Shown here one piece after another: positions 1 to 9,403 of a stretch of 64,000 bases of DNA (within the stretch, counting starts at the first letter, position 1; each line of letters opens with the position of its first letter). This stretch comes from Megaustenia siamemsis (Eukaryota; Mollusca; Gastropoda; Stylommatophora; Ariophantidae). Below the pieces are notes generated by a model that worked only from the letters and a program-made list of their open reading frames with translations, had not been told where the DNA came from and searched no databases. The DNA is taken from NCBI GenBank assembly GCA_032433765.1, contig JAVIAB010000092.1:108070396-108134395 (forward strand), given 5' to 3'. The position numbers and the translations under genes are program-made.

Positions 1-32
1 CAGAGTATTGACCCTGGTACCCATTTCTGTTG
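1..32 (-). mobile_element. SINE body fragment cut by the window edge
   Basis: Read on the minus strand these bases resemble the AAATGGGTACC stretch found in the SINE bodies elsewhere in the window, closest to the version at 2690-2715. Only about 30 bases are visible, so assignment is tentative. It sits back-to-back with the plus-strand SINE that starts at 34. Confidence 0.3.
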
Positions 33-33
33 G

Positions 34-165
34 AGGAGCCGCGATAGCTCAGTGGTTAGTGAACTGGACTACAAAGGACAAGAGGTAGGGTTCGATCCCA
101 ACCGACGGCTTCCTGGTTCACCCAGCCTTAAATGGGTACCGGATTTTTTTTTCTAGGAAAGTAAA
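34..165 (+). mobile_element. tRNA-derived SINE (family 1), 3'-shortened copy
   Basis: The first 80 bases form a tRNA-like head: an A box around TAGCTCAGTGGTTAG and a B box GGTTCGATCCC, with acceptor-like halves GGAGCCG and CGGCTTCC. The family 1 body follows (CACCCAGCC, AAATGGGTACCGG, poly-T, then a TAGGAAAGTAAA stretch). Similarity to the other family 1 copies ends near 165, so the 3' half with the GGCACGGGCGTAATAC and CATGTGCCGAAGG segments is missing. No target-site duplication was found. It lies in the unique left flank and is not repeated in the other arms. Confidence 0.75.
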
Positions 166-1194
166 TTGATATAAGTGTTTGTAGTTAGGTCAGATCGCAG
201 CATAATCAATTGTGTTTTTTTTTTTAATCCAGTAGATAGCACATATTGGAATATATAATGAAATGATTATGCAGATAAACTAGTCAAATAAGGAGCAGAA
301 CTACCACATGAAGATCATGTAGTCAGCTATGAAGAAGATAAAAATATTAAAGGGTTAAATATTAAAGAGTTCAAATTAAGAACAATACCACGCAAAATAC
401 AGTGAGGGGTGTATATTATCAGCTGTCACGGAGGAGCCAAGTTATCACACTTCGCCTTAGCAATGAAGACAACACAATGAGGCACAGAATGTACTCAAGA
501 CTTAATATAGGTAGCACAGTCTATACCTTTTCATCCTAACAGATATGACAGTAAAACACATTCAACAAGACACTGACTTGAAGAGGAAACGAGGCCAACG
601 TTCATTACCTTGAAAAAGAACCCACATCGTGCAACGAAAACCCTGAAACAAAAAGCGAACTTCATAAGACAATTCGGAAGCTGAATGAGTCAGAGATCAC
701 AGCAGAAGAACAAGAAGCAAAAAAGACATGACGATGCCCGAACCAAATTTTGTTAAACTAAGTTGTACTGTATTCCGTAATAATTAACCCGTTTTCTAAA
801 ATGACTATGAAGCTCTCACCGATGCAACGGAGTTTGTGCCCTATACTGAGAAATTTCTGCGATGTTAAAGGTAATGAGACTCGACTGCAGTGGTAATGAG
901 CGTTGACCTAGCACAGTGATGGCAGTCATACAAATAAAGACAAGGACATAACTTGAAATCAAAGCTAATTGAAATCATGAAAAAAGAAACCATTACACGG
1001 ACGTGGTAGTTTAAAGAGCTAAGTGGATACCCTAACCTCAGCGCTACGCCTACTCTTTTTATTTAAAGAACTACTGTGAAGACAAACTGAGCTTCCTTCA
1101 TAAGAAATATCTAGCATGAGGATTGAGGAAACAATTGCAGATTTAATTTGACTTTCTGTCATGATGAGTTATAATAACTGCTATGATATTATTA
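166..1194. other. gene-free AT-rich flank
   Basis: No coding region, tRNA or recognisable repeat was seen. All frames are broken by frequent stops. Together with 1-165 this forms the only part of the window, apart from the spacer near 30 kb, that is present once. Confidence 0.55.
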
Positions 1195-1450
1195 TAGCAA
1201 ATTTTCAATATTAGGAAGAAACAATCATCATTTTTTGGCCATGTAATGAGAAGAGAACAACTGGAATATATCGTAACAACTGGAAAAATTGAGGGACGAA
1301 GAGATAGAGGGAAGCAAAGAGAAAAAAATACTATACAGCTTAAGAGAATGGCTTGGCAGAAGGTCAAGAACAGAAATGATAACTAACTGTCGAGATCGAA
1401 AGTGGTGGAGAGACATGATAACCTACGCCAGCAGGCCCGGTACTTGATTA
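1195..1450 (+). pseudogene. RTE-like retrotransposon 3' end, ORF2 C-terminus (RTE-1), frameshifted
   Basis: The plus strand encodes the end of an RTE-like reverse transcriptase protein: FFGHVMRREQLEYIVTTGKI, then GRRDRGKQRE, then in another frame a match to the CRDRKWWRDMI and RPGT tail. The same element, better preserved, lies on the minus strand at 12538-13540. A homopolymer (six to seven A near 1323) shifts the frame. The element ends just after TACTTGATTATGATGG, a short ATG-rich tail usual for RTE elements. The left border of the 28-kb duplicated arm (1404) falls inside this fragment, so only its last 47 bases recur in the other copies. Confidence 0.7.
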
Positions 1451-2577
1451 TGATGGTGTTATTATTATTAAACTGACAAATCAATTTTGTCATTGTCTTC
1501 GCAGAAGTTCATAATAAATGGAAAGAGATGAGATAATGTGTGTTTGAACTAGCACTTTAACAACGCAAATCAGAACAAAAAATAAAAAAAGGGAACAATG
1601 GGCACACTGGAATAGAATCAAACGTGAAGGATTCAAAGCAGCGTCTTCTGAAGATAAAGATGTAATCTACATCTGCCAGTGTGATTCTCTCCACCCCATC
1701 ACAAAAGATAACCTCAAGCGTAAATCGTTCATTCATCCTAGTCTGATCGCCTAAACCAGGGGCTAAGTGTTTCTCAATCTTCTCTGGCTGCGACCAATAT
1801 TTATAGGTTTAGCTGGAAACCTAATATTACTCCGCTCTAACCACATTCCCATTTCTCATCCGCTCTCCTTCCTGCCCCCCAAATCCTATAACCTACACGC
1901 TGCCGTTCTGGATCCTCGACAACAATGATGAGTTTATTTCTGTTTAACATATATAACTCCAAGGCTTTAATGATCCTAACAATTAATGATATTGTATTTG
2001 TATTTGGGCAATCACGTCCAAAGTTTGAGGCTAAACTTTTGTTAAAGTGGAAACTCTTTTATCTTAAGTACTCAGACGTTTTCTTGCCGTCTCTTTTATA
2101 AGAGAAGTGTTAATAGTCAACCGTGTCAGAAGTATGTAGAAGCAACGTTAGTAAAACTCTTAAGGCAAGCAGAGTCTCATTTATATATAATTTACAAATA
2201 TAACATACAAAGTGAGTCAAACATTTTATCATAAAACCGATTGTGCCGAAGAGTTAGTCATCTCATACATCCAAGAAGTCTTCATAAATGTTATTTGAAT
2301 TTCTGGTGATATTCAGGAAAGCAAAGAAAGAGTTGTGTACTGTTGCAGCATCTTATGCAAACTTTACAAAGAATCGACACTTCGTTTGAAGATGTTCAGG
2401 GTACACCGTGCATTTCACCCTTTCATCTATTTCACTTTCACATTTCTCAGCTAAACTTGCAGTTTTTTTTTCTCAAACGTGACAGTCAGTGTTCCAAGGC
2501 TTTACAATTCCGATGTTTGAATTACAACACCAGTATTTGAAGATTGTTATGAAATTAAATTGGGTCTTTCAATTTTC
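1451..2577. other. gene-free interval
   Basis: No element recognised. A C-rich patch lies at 1860-1885. The 65-codon open frame at 2343-2540 has no family signature and AT-rich composition like its surroundings, so it is treated as chance. Confidence 0.5.
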
Positions 2578-2795
2578 CGTCAGTGGTTGAGTGGTTTAAG
2601 CGCTTGTTTCCTGATCAAAAGGGACTGTGTTCGATTCCCAGAAGTTGCGGATTTTATTTCGGACTGACCAGGATTTGGGTTCAACCAGCCTCTAAAAATG
2701 AGTACCAGAGATTATTTTTCTGGAAGTGAAGTCGGCCTGTCATGATACTGACCATATCGTTCAAAATATGTGCCATGATCATGGAAGACCACTAT
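2578..2795 (+). mobile_element. tRNA-derived SINE (family 2) sharing the family 1 body
   Basis: The head is tRNA-like and differs from family 1: GTCAGTGGTTGAGTGG resembles an A box of Leu/Ser type and TGTTCGATTCCCAG is the B box. From about 2675 the body follows the family 1 plan in order: TTCAACCAGCCTC, AATGAGTACCAG, T-rich run, TTCTGGAAGTGAAG, GATACTGACCATAT, then CAAAATATGTGCCATGATC. Residual similarity stops near 2795. No clear target-site duplication was found. It reads as an older relative made by joining a different tRNA to the same body. Confidence 0.7.
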
Positions 2796-2859
2796 ATTCC
2801 CCATACATCTAGCATAGCAAGGGAGGGAACCTTTAACAAGAATAACCAATTCTTTGTCT

Positions 2860-3245
2860 GCAACACAAGTATTCAGCCCTACTGGGAGATACCGCCTTAG
2901 TAGGAAAGTACAGAAATACAATTTATTCCCGAACTGTGATCGTAAACCCATGCTATAGTCATGAAAACTCCCTGCGTGAAAGACATTGTCCTCGATAGCT
3001 AATTATTTAGTTAGCTGAGCAGCAGTGTTCCCTAGCGTTCGGCTTCTCGTGGCAAGGCGCAGTGCCAAGGAGTACGGGTTCGATCCTGCTTCGGACCATA
3101 TCTTGTTCTCAATTTTTTTTTCCTGTTGTTGTTTATTTGTCATTTTTTTCTGAGTGCTGTAAAACATATCTCTTCCTCCTATGATTCCCTGAATTATCGC
3201 CTCGTAAGTTTCCCTCACTAATAATATTCATTTATTATTATTTGT
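2860..3245 (+). mobile_element. dispersed repeat 'X' with Pol III-like B box, near complete
   Basis: This segment starts at TTTGTCTGCAACACAAG, contains TACAATTTATTCCCGA and CATGCTATAGTCATGA, then a tRNA-like section with GGGTTCGATCCTGCTTCGG (B box) and a T-rich 3' part ending near TTATTATTATTTG. The same order of blocks is seen at 15430-15730 (minus) and partly at 15750-16045 (plus). It is probably a SINE-like or composite non-autonomous element. I do not recognise its family. Confidence 0.55.
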
Positions 3246-3294
3246 CTCCAGTATAAAAACCACTGGAAACTAATATTCGTGCATTTTCGTCCTA

Positions 3295-3368
3295 ATAATG
3301 TTTGTCTGCAACACAAGTATTCAGCCCTACTTGGAGATACTACCCTTAATAGGAAAGTACAGAAATAC
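3295..3368 (+). mobile_element. partial copy of repeat X (5' block only)
   Basis: About 74 bases repeat the start of the unit at 2863 (GTTTGTCTGCAACACAAG, TACTTGGAGATACTA, AGGAAAGTACAGAAATAC). It abuts the antisense I-like RNase H sequence at 3369 without spacer, marking an insertion or recombination joint. Confidence 0.6.
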
Positions 3369-4481
3369 TGTTTGGTGTCGTATTACAGATCCGTCAGTAT
3401 AGATGACTTCATCTTTCTCATCGGTGTTATCCCAGATGTGCCCGTTGACCTCCGCATTGACTACAACTTTCCCCGTGTTTTGAGCTCGTGGTGCAATGGA
3501 TGCTCTTTATCTGCACTTATCTTCAGGTATGCTCTTGCTCTCCAGATTTTGATCCTGTCATCCATGGTTAGAAAGTCAATTAGATACCTCCTTGCTACAC
3601 AGGGAGTGTCTCTTGTACACCCCACGATAATGCTCATCGCTTTCATTCTGTATTTTTTCCAACCTGTCAACTTGCATCGTACAGATAGTAAGAATTGCCA
3701 GGGTGTACTCGATTGGTGCGAGGACTAGTACAAGAAACTGAACAGTAAGTAGCCCCTGCTCGATGTTGGCAGCTGCCATGACCTTCAAGGCGGCTAATCC
3801 TTTGCGGGATTTTGTTATCACATGGTCGACATGGTCCCGAAAACACAGGCCATGATCAACCTGTCTCTAGTCACCTCATCAGCCCCATTCGTACCACCAG
3901 TGTTTCCGTGTTAACAATATGATTGTTAAGGGAGAACCATTAAACTGATGCTTTATTAGGATTAACCAATGTACCTGATACTCCACACCTGGAAGAGATG
4001 CAATAGAGTTCTTTTTGCATTGTGGAGGCGATTTCCCTCCTGTCTCTTCCCTGTCGATATACCAGAATATCATCAGCAAAGGTCATAGTTCTTCCCCTCC
4101 CATCCAGCTGTTGTTCCGTGACCGTTATTGTGTACACGTTAAATAGAAGTGGTGACAATGGTGAGCCTTGTGGCAGCCTCTGGACCATTTTATGTTGGCT
4201 CGGATGACCAACTTCAACATCTGTGTATCACCTTCCTCTGAAACAGTGCTGCAACGATCCATCTAATGAGGAAGGGGTGCACCGCCAGTTTGAGGTGCAT
4301 GTGCTTGAGGTATTCAAATATAACTCTTTTGTATGCATCCCCCAGATCTATAGCAGCAGCACATGTATCCTCTCGTCTGTAGAAGCCTTCGAAGACGTCA
4401 TAGACGAAGACTGCTGCATTGAGCCATGTCTCTTTCTTATAACTATAACCTCCGAGTGTGCGTGGAAATTTACGTATCTGC
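3369..4481 (-). pseudogene. I-like non-LTR retrotransposon, RT with start of RNase H, heavily decayed
   Basis: Reading the minus strand from 4481 gives, in several frames: a GGYSYKKETWLNAAV match to RT motif 3, AAIDLGDAYKR (motif A), LPQGSPLSPLLFNVYT (motif B), TFADDILVYRQGRDR (motif C), KSRKGLAALKVMAA and APIEYTLAIL of the thumb, GCTRDTPCVA, a connection region, and finally the IYTDGSV start of RNase H at about 3372-3400. At least four frameshifts or internal deletions separate these blocks: about 350 bases present in the intact homologue (10745-11000) are missing before the RNase H start. The copy is non-functional. Upstream at 4482-4620 is a non-homologous stretch whose 49 in-frame codons look like chance. 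Confidence 0.85.
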
Positions 4482-4888
4482 TACCTTGTCGTGTTTTCCT
4501 TCTTCGATATTGTCGTTTGGGCTGCATCTGAACACTAACGTCGTCACAGTTGAGTTTGTCGCTGGAAGTCGATGCTGTGGATGGTCTACACTCATGTGTA
4601 CTCAGTCGCATGGTCCAGAACCCGTTTCCTCGTTATAGACTGGCTAACTCTAGTCAACCAGTTCTCCAGCACTTGGATACACTGTGAGTTTTTACAAAGT
4701 GCATCCTTAGTTATCAGTTTGTCACAGTTGTCACGTGTGTGTGTTTTTTTTTTTACAATCATATTCATATTATTGCCTTTTCAGTTGTCAATCGGTTGCC
4801 TATAATTCAACCTGTTAGTTGACAAAGTGATCTATACATCGATCAGTCCTAATTAACTAGAACATATAATTACCCTTTCCCGAAAAAA

Positions 4889-5135
4889 GAGGGCGGTGAT
4901 ATCTCAATGGATAGTTAACTGGACTGCTAAAGACAACACGTCGAGTTCGTTCCTGATCGACGGCCTTCAGGTTCACCAGGTTTAAATTGGTACCGGATTT
5001 TTTCTCTGGGAAAGAAAACTAGCACGGGCGTAATGCTGACCACACTACTTCAAATATCATGTGCCGAAGTCTATAGCAAATATCGCAACCAACACCGTTT
5101 TCCCTATACGCCAGGTGGCGTTACGGGGTTTTGTC
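4889..5135 (+). mobile_element. tRNA-derived SINE (family 1), diverged full-length copy
   Basis: The head starts GGGCGGTGATATCTCAATGG with a degraded B box (GAGTTCGTTCCTGATCG). The complete body follows: GGTACCGG, TCTGGGAAAG, GCACGGGCGTAATGCTGACC, CATGTGCCGAAG, then CCTATACGCCAGGTGGCGTTACGGGG near the 3' end. The terminal hairpin has arms ACGCCA and TGGCGT with loop GG, where other copies have CT. No (CTTTA)n tail or target-site duplication remains, which fits an old insertion. Confidence 0.8.
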
Positions 5136-5934
5136 ACTGAACGAAAGTGTTTCGGTACTTAATCAAACCTTGCTGATGAACACTGGTCAGTGTTACTTTC
5201 TTTATTTGTCTAACATAGTCCAGTACTATTAAACCAAGTGTTGTAATAATGAAGCCACTATCGATGATTGTCACATTTTATACACTACAATGTTTACATG
5301 GTTTAGCTGTGTATGAACCATTATCATTTATATTTCATGTCAGAGCTACCCCATTACGGAGAATGTGATTAGCTTTATATTTCAAATTATTCTCATGCCT
5401 TTCAATTTTCATGAAGGGTTGGCCGAAATATTTCAATAATCCACGTCTGCTTAGAATCTAAAATATCTGCGACTCCGTGCATTTTTTAAACATTAGTTTC
5501 CCCTGAGTAAGTCTATATGTCAATGTATTGATTATTTGATGTTGTTTAGCTCTTGTCGTTTCGACTATTCAAGCAAGATCTCATCTGTTTACATATGTAA
5601 TGCTATTTCTGTGCCTTTACTATCTATGCTTTCATTACTTCATATCGTAATCAACATTCTTTACTGCTATTTCAAACTTAATTTTTGAGTATATTAATTA
5701 CATATACGGTAGTCTGTTCCAAAATTGTCCAAACTGAAAATAAATTTTCTCGAAACCTGTTTCGTGTATTGCTGTCATGTTTTGCATGCAGTCTTAGATT
5801 TTCCTGACTTTTCCTGACCCTTGTTTTTATCTGTTTAAAAAGTAATCTAGTGTGGAATTTCTATTTTGAAACTTATGTAAAAAAAAAAAAAAAATTACAA
5901 AAGGCCTCAACATTTAAAGACGTTTAAAGGTTTT
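5136..5934. other. gene-free AT-rich interval
   Basis: No element recognised. It ends in a 16-base A run (about 5879-5894), just before a tRNA-like SINE head. Confidence 0.45.
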
Positions 5935-6270
5935 ATAGGGCGACTGGTTGGTCTCGAGTCAAGAAGCCGACAAGAAGAGAGGTTGTGGGTTCAAATCTTG
6001 GCTACACCGGTTGGGATTTGTATTTATCATTTCTCTCTGCGGCAACCACTCCTCGTCTCAGCAGCGAGGCCCGGCTTGAAATATTTTTTTCCGTCGAATT
6101 ACTCATCGACGGAAAAATTATGAGTACCTCCGAAGTCGGAGTTATCTGTCTGTGCGGCGAGGGACCCCTGTGCACACGGCTGCCAGGGAAAAATGTATTA
6201 TCACGCAAAATGCAGTTCCTAGCCTCTAGGGACTTCGTCAGAGGTAAAAGCTCGCGAACGAAAAAATAAA
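5935..6270 (+). mobile_element. tRNA-derived SINE (family 3) with strong internal hairpin
   Basis: The head (GGGCGACTGGTTGGTCTCGA as A-box region, GTGGGTTCAAATCTTGG as B box) is followed by a long body. At 6086-6117 two 12-base arms (TTTTTCCGTCGA and TCGACGGAAAAA) pair perfectly around an 8-base loop. At 6124-6140 is ACCTCCGAAGTCGGAG, a second small hairpin. The body ends ACTTCGTCAGAGGT followed by a GCGAACGAA tail. The last parts are shared with the otherwise different SINE at 20285-20539. Open frames here (94 and 68 codons) follow the hairpin and are not genes. Confidence 0.75.
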
Positions 6271-7024
6271 AAAAAGTATTTGTTTAGCTGAGTTCAATGT
6301 CATGGTCAAGGATTTACAATCTGTATTATCATTTTCAAATGTGAAAGGTGAGAATTTTCGTCCAATCATTACTTGGAAGTCAACTGTGAGGTTAGGATCC
6401 TTCAGTTTCTCGATGTCTTGACACGAGTTTTGTTTGTTTTGTGTCTATTTACTCTTTTTCAAACGGAGAATAAAAGTAATCATAAGCAACTCATGGACGC
6501 TCCCAATGTCTGCACCTGGAAAACTTTTCGCTTTGGCAGCACTTATTCTGGACTTTCCCATCTGAACTGTGACAGCTCCATAGTTTGGATAGTTTGTGTT
6601 GTCCGAATATGTCGGCCAGTATCAAGTTTTTATATCTTGCAAATTACACGAGTCTGTGCCTTTTTTCATTGGTCTTATCGTTGCATAATTGTCCATCGGT
6701 GTTAGGCAAATATTTATGTATATCGCCTCCAACTTTAGCATTCGAGTCTCGTTGTACAAAAAAAGTATATCTCATTTTGGTGTTGTATGAATGACTGCCT
6801 GTACTTGAACATACAATTGTTCTACAAATGTATAATCGTCTACTGTTGTAAATTTGAAATATTGTGATATTGAACGTCGTGGCCCACAGACGTATGGTAC
6901 TTATCCTGCTGCAGACTGGACGACATCCCAAAACTGTGTTAACTATAATTGTATGCACTAGATATGCCACACCGTGTTCATGTTTGCTATGATCTCCACT
7001 AAAATATAACTTGTGGCCTATGTT
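6271..7024. other. gene-free interval
   Basis: Several open frames of 69-127 codons overlap on both strands, but none has a recognisable domain or exon signal. Nothing else was seen. Confidence 0.45.
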
Positions 7025-7110
7025 CATCTATCCTTAAATGGGTGACTGATTTTTACTATCAAAGTAGGCGGCCTGGATTGACACCGACCATTTCTCTATA
7101 AAATGTGTCT
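7025..7110 (+). mobile_element. decayed SINE body fragment (family 1/2 type)
   Basis: Blocks TTAAATGGGTGACTGATTTT, CAAAGTAGGCGGC, GACACCGACCA and TAAAATGTGTC occur in the order and spacing of the family 1 body (AAATGGGTACCGGATTTT, GAAAGTAAAGCGGC, TACCGACCACA, AAATCATGTGCC). Head and 3' end are missing. Similarity is weak. Confidence 0.45.
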
Positions 7111-7259
7111 TTAGTCCTTACCGATTACCGATACGTAGAAAGAGGCCTATACTTTAGCCCTTTCATTACTTGTACTCTACGTTATGATGTTTCATGTTCT
7201 ATTAACACCTCCACCCCACCAAGTACCTCCCCAATAATGACTCCCAGATATCGGATAAT

Positions 7260-7350
7260 GTCGTAATAACGTAATCATTGCAGGGCCGCGAGGCCTCACA
7301 TGCAGAGATTGCTCTGACCTCGCCAAGTCCCTATTCTGGGCGAGCGGGTC
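7260..7350 (-). mobile_element. possible retroelement 3'-end fragment
   Basis: The minus strand reads GCTCGCCCAGAATAGGGACT then TGGCGAGGTC, similar to the plus strand at 14725-14770 (GCTCGCCCAGGGCAGGGACT). The family is not recognised. It could be the last codons and 3' terminus of a non-LTR element. Confidence 0.3.
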
Positions 7351-7785
7351 AATTTCATTAAAAGTATATGGCTGCTATTCTTGCTTCTCTATCAGTTCAT
7401 CTCAATGCATCGAGGTCACCCACTTTTTCTCTTTTACTGTTGTTCTTAATTTGAGAGGTTGCATTGTGATTATATTGTTATTTCGCCTCCACACATCGCC
7501 GATATATGTTCACCTTCACTTCTTGATCACAGATGACATTTTGGTTGATAGCTATTTCTATTTTATATTCTGCAGAAATCTTCAACTCATGTAACTGTTA
7601 CAGAGTACTTTCCCTAGACATGTTTGTGTGATCGCTATATTTAGGCCGTTATCTAATTTGTTACTTTCTTTGGTAAAATATACAATTCCTCTGCCACGAA
7701 TTTTTTTCAGTACGCAAGTTTTAACTATTTCTAGCAAACGTAAAAAAAATTACAAAAGAATAATACAATAGTTTTCTAAACTAAT

Positions 7786-7808
7786 AGCAGCAGCAGCAGC
7801 AGCAGCTC
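7786..7808 (+). repeat. (AGC)n microsatellite, 7 units
   Basis: Seven uninterrupted AGC units immediately precede the I-like 3' fragment at 7809. The same trinucleotide resumes on the far side at 7973. Confidence 0.9.
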
Positions 7809-7972
7809 TCCAGAAATGAGAAATTTAGTGGCTGTGTAAGAAGACTTATCAACCAACATAGAACTGGAGTCGTCAGTCGTTGGACACTGAGGGAATTGCT
7901 GAGGAGGGGATCTGAGCACCTATGGACAGGTTCGGAGTGCAATGATGATGACCTGCAAATAACTCAATAACT
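7809..7972 (+). mobile_element. I-like element 3' end (about 164 bp) embedded in a trinucleotide repeat
   Basis: Nearly identical to 11486-11643, the C-terminal codons and terminus of the I-like element (only a few mismatches seen, for example AAGACTT for AAGATTT and GACCTGC for GACATGC). It ends AATAACTCAATAACTCAG, with AGC-type repeats on both sides. It is a very short 5'-truncated insertion or a piece carried along with the microsatellite. Confidence 0.85.
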
Positions 7973-8018
7973 CAGCAGCAGCAGCAGCAGTGGCAGTAGC
8001 AGTAGCAGTAGCAGTAGC

Positions 8019-8051
<33 letters not shown>

Positions 8052-8096
8052 TGCAGTAGTTGCAGCAGTTGCAGCAGCAGCTTTAGCAGTAAGAGA
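7973..8096 (+). repeat. mixed GCA/GTA trinucleotide repeat
   Basis: About 40 units of CAG, CAGTAG and TAG steps with occasional TTG. On the opposite strand it reads as an Ala/Thr-rich 63-codon open frame (7920-8111), which is only the translated repeat. Confidence 0.9.
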
Positions 8097-9403
8097 AAGA
8101 AAAAAAAACATTACACAATATTAAAGAAAACATATTCCAAACAAACCTTTTACTAATTATTTTATTTAAAAGTGCTTATGAAAACGTGCCAATGAATGAC
8201 GGAAGTATATGAAGATTGTGGATTGTAATGTACACACCCCAAAATTGTACATGATTGTGACTTCTATACTTACCTTACCCTTCGATACAAAAAACAATGA
8301 ATTGAAAAAACAAAGAAAGAAAAGAAACAACGTAATGTACTGATAACGTCTCTATCATGAAAAAACCCCGCATCCAACTGAAACAACACGGGAACTAAAG
8401 GCACACAAATACAAAAACGTAAAAATCTGTAATTCACTAAAGAGCCTTTTTGTTTGTTTTTTGTCCCACGAAACAGAGAACATGTTCACAAATATATTGA
8501 TATTACTTTCTTCCTCACCAAAGGCAGCAACTGCAGCATTTTAGACACAGGTTAGCGTGCCTGAGTGCAGGATTACCTGACTACAGTTGAAGATAAATTT
8601 GAAACTACGGCGATCGGAGATATTTTTCCAGCACATTAAACTTTTATAGCTAAATTTAGCGTTACCATCTTCAGACCTAGAAACGCGAAGCGTAAGTTTA
8701 GATTTCTGTTTTAAACACAAACCACTAGCCCCTCTCCACCCTCAGCACTTATCTTGAGCCACGTAGGGAATGTTTCATAGAAACAAATCTGGAAGCATGC
8801 AACTTTCTCATTTGTGTAAAAGTTCTACGTAACGCTCTAGGCAATGTCGGCCTGGGCAACTCGTTGCCCATTTCTCTTGCACCTCAACCCAACAAAACCA
8901 CATCGCTAATTATGTATATTGAATATATTGTTTTTAACGTCTACAAACACAACTTTACTACCATTGTTCTGTGGTGTCAGGGAAAGTTGGGGCGATTGTG
9001 AACCTTAAAACTGTTCCGTTAAAACCTTAACCGCAACAACAACAAAAATGAAAAAAAATGAGCATTCACTTAGTAACAGTTTATAGTTTTACCATGAGCC
9101 GTTGGCGGCCCGCTGCAGGGGTCACCACTTCATATATGCCAATAAATCCGACACGGATAGGCTGATTGCTGGAATCTTCTCACTGCACTTCAGGACAGTC
9201 AAAGGTGTTCAGTTCTTCCCAACAGATGACACAATGCATGAGTAGTGATAGTTCCTGTATATTGCTGGTTACATACACTTCTACTTCGTTAATCGAGACA
9301 TCCTACTCGAAACCAACTTGAGTATTATTCGTTGCGCCTCGTGCTTCACTATGGTTTCACTATTCAAAACTGAACTATTGAAATAGCCTTCAATATATCT
9401 TCC
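8097..9403. other. gene-free interval upstream of the I-like element
   Basis: AT-rich, no recognisable element. Since the I-like frame begins abruptly near 9404 without an upstream endonuclease domain, this stretch is probably the original host sequence into which a 5'-truncated element inserted. Confidence 0.4.

Noticed and set aside
3279..3728. 149-codon plus-strand open frame
   Set aside because: Shadow of the antisense I-like RT pseudogene fused to repeat X. No domain in this frame.
6373..7027. Overlapping frames of 110, 69 and 127 codons
   Set aside because: They overlap on opposite strands with no exon signals, domain motifs or conserved composition.
7920..8111. Ala/Thr-rich 63-codon protein
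   Set aside because: Antisense translation of GCA/GTA trinucleotide repeats.
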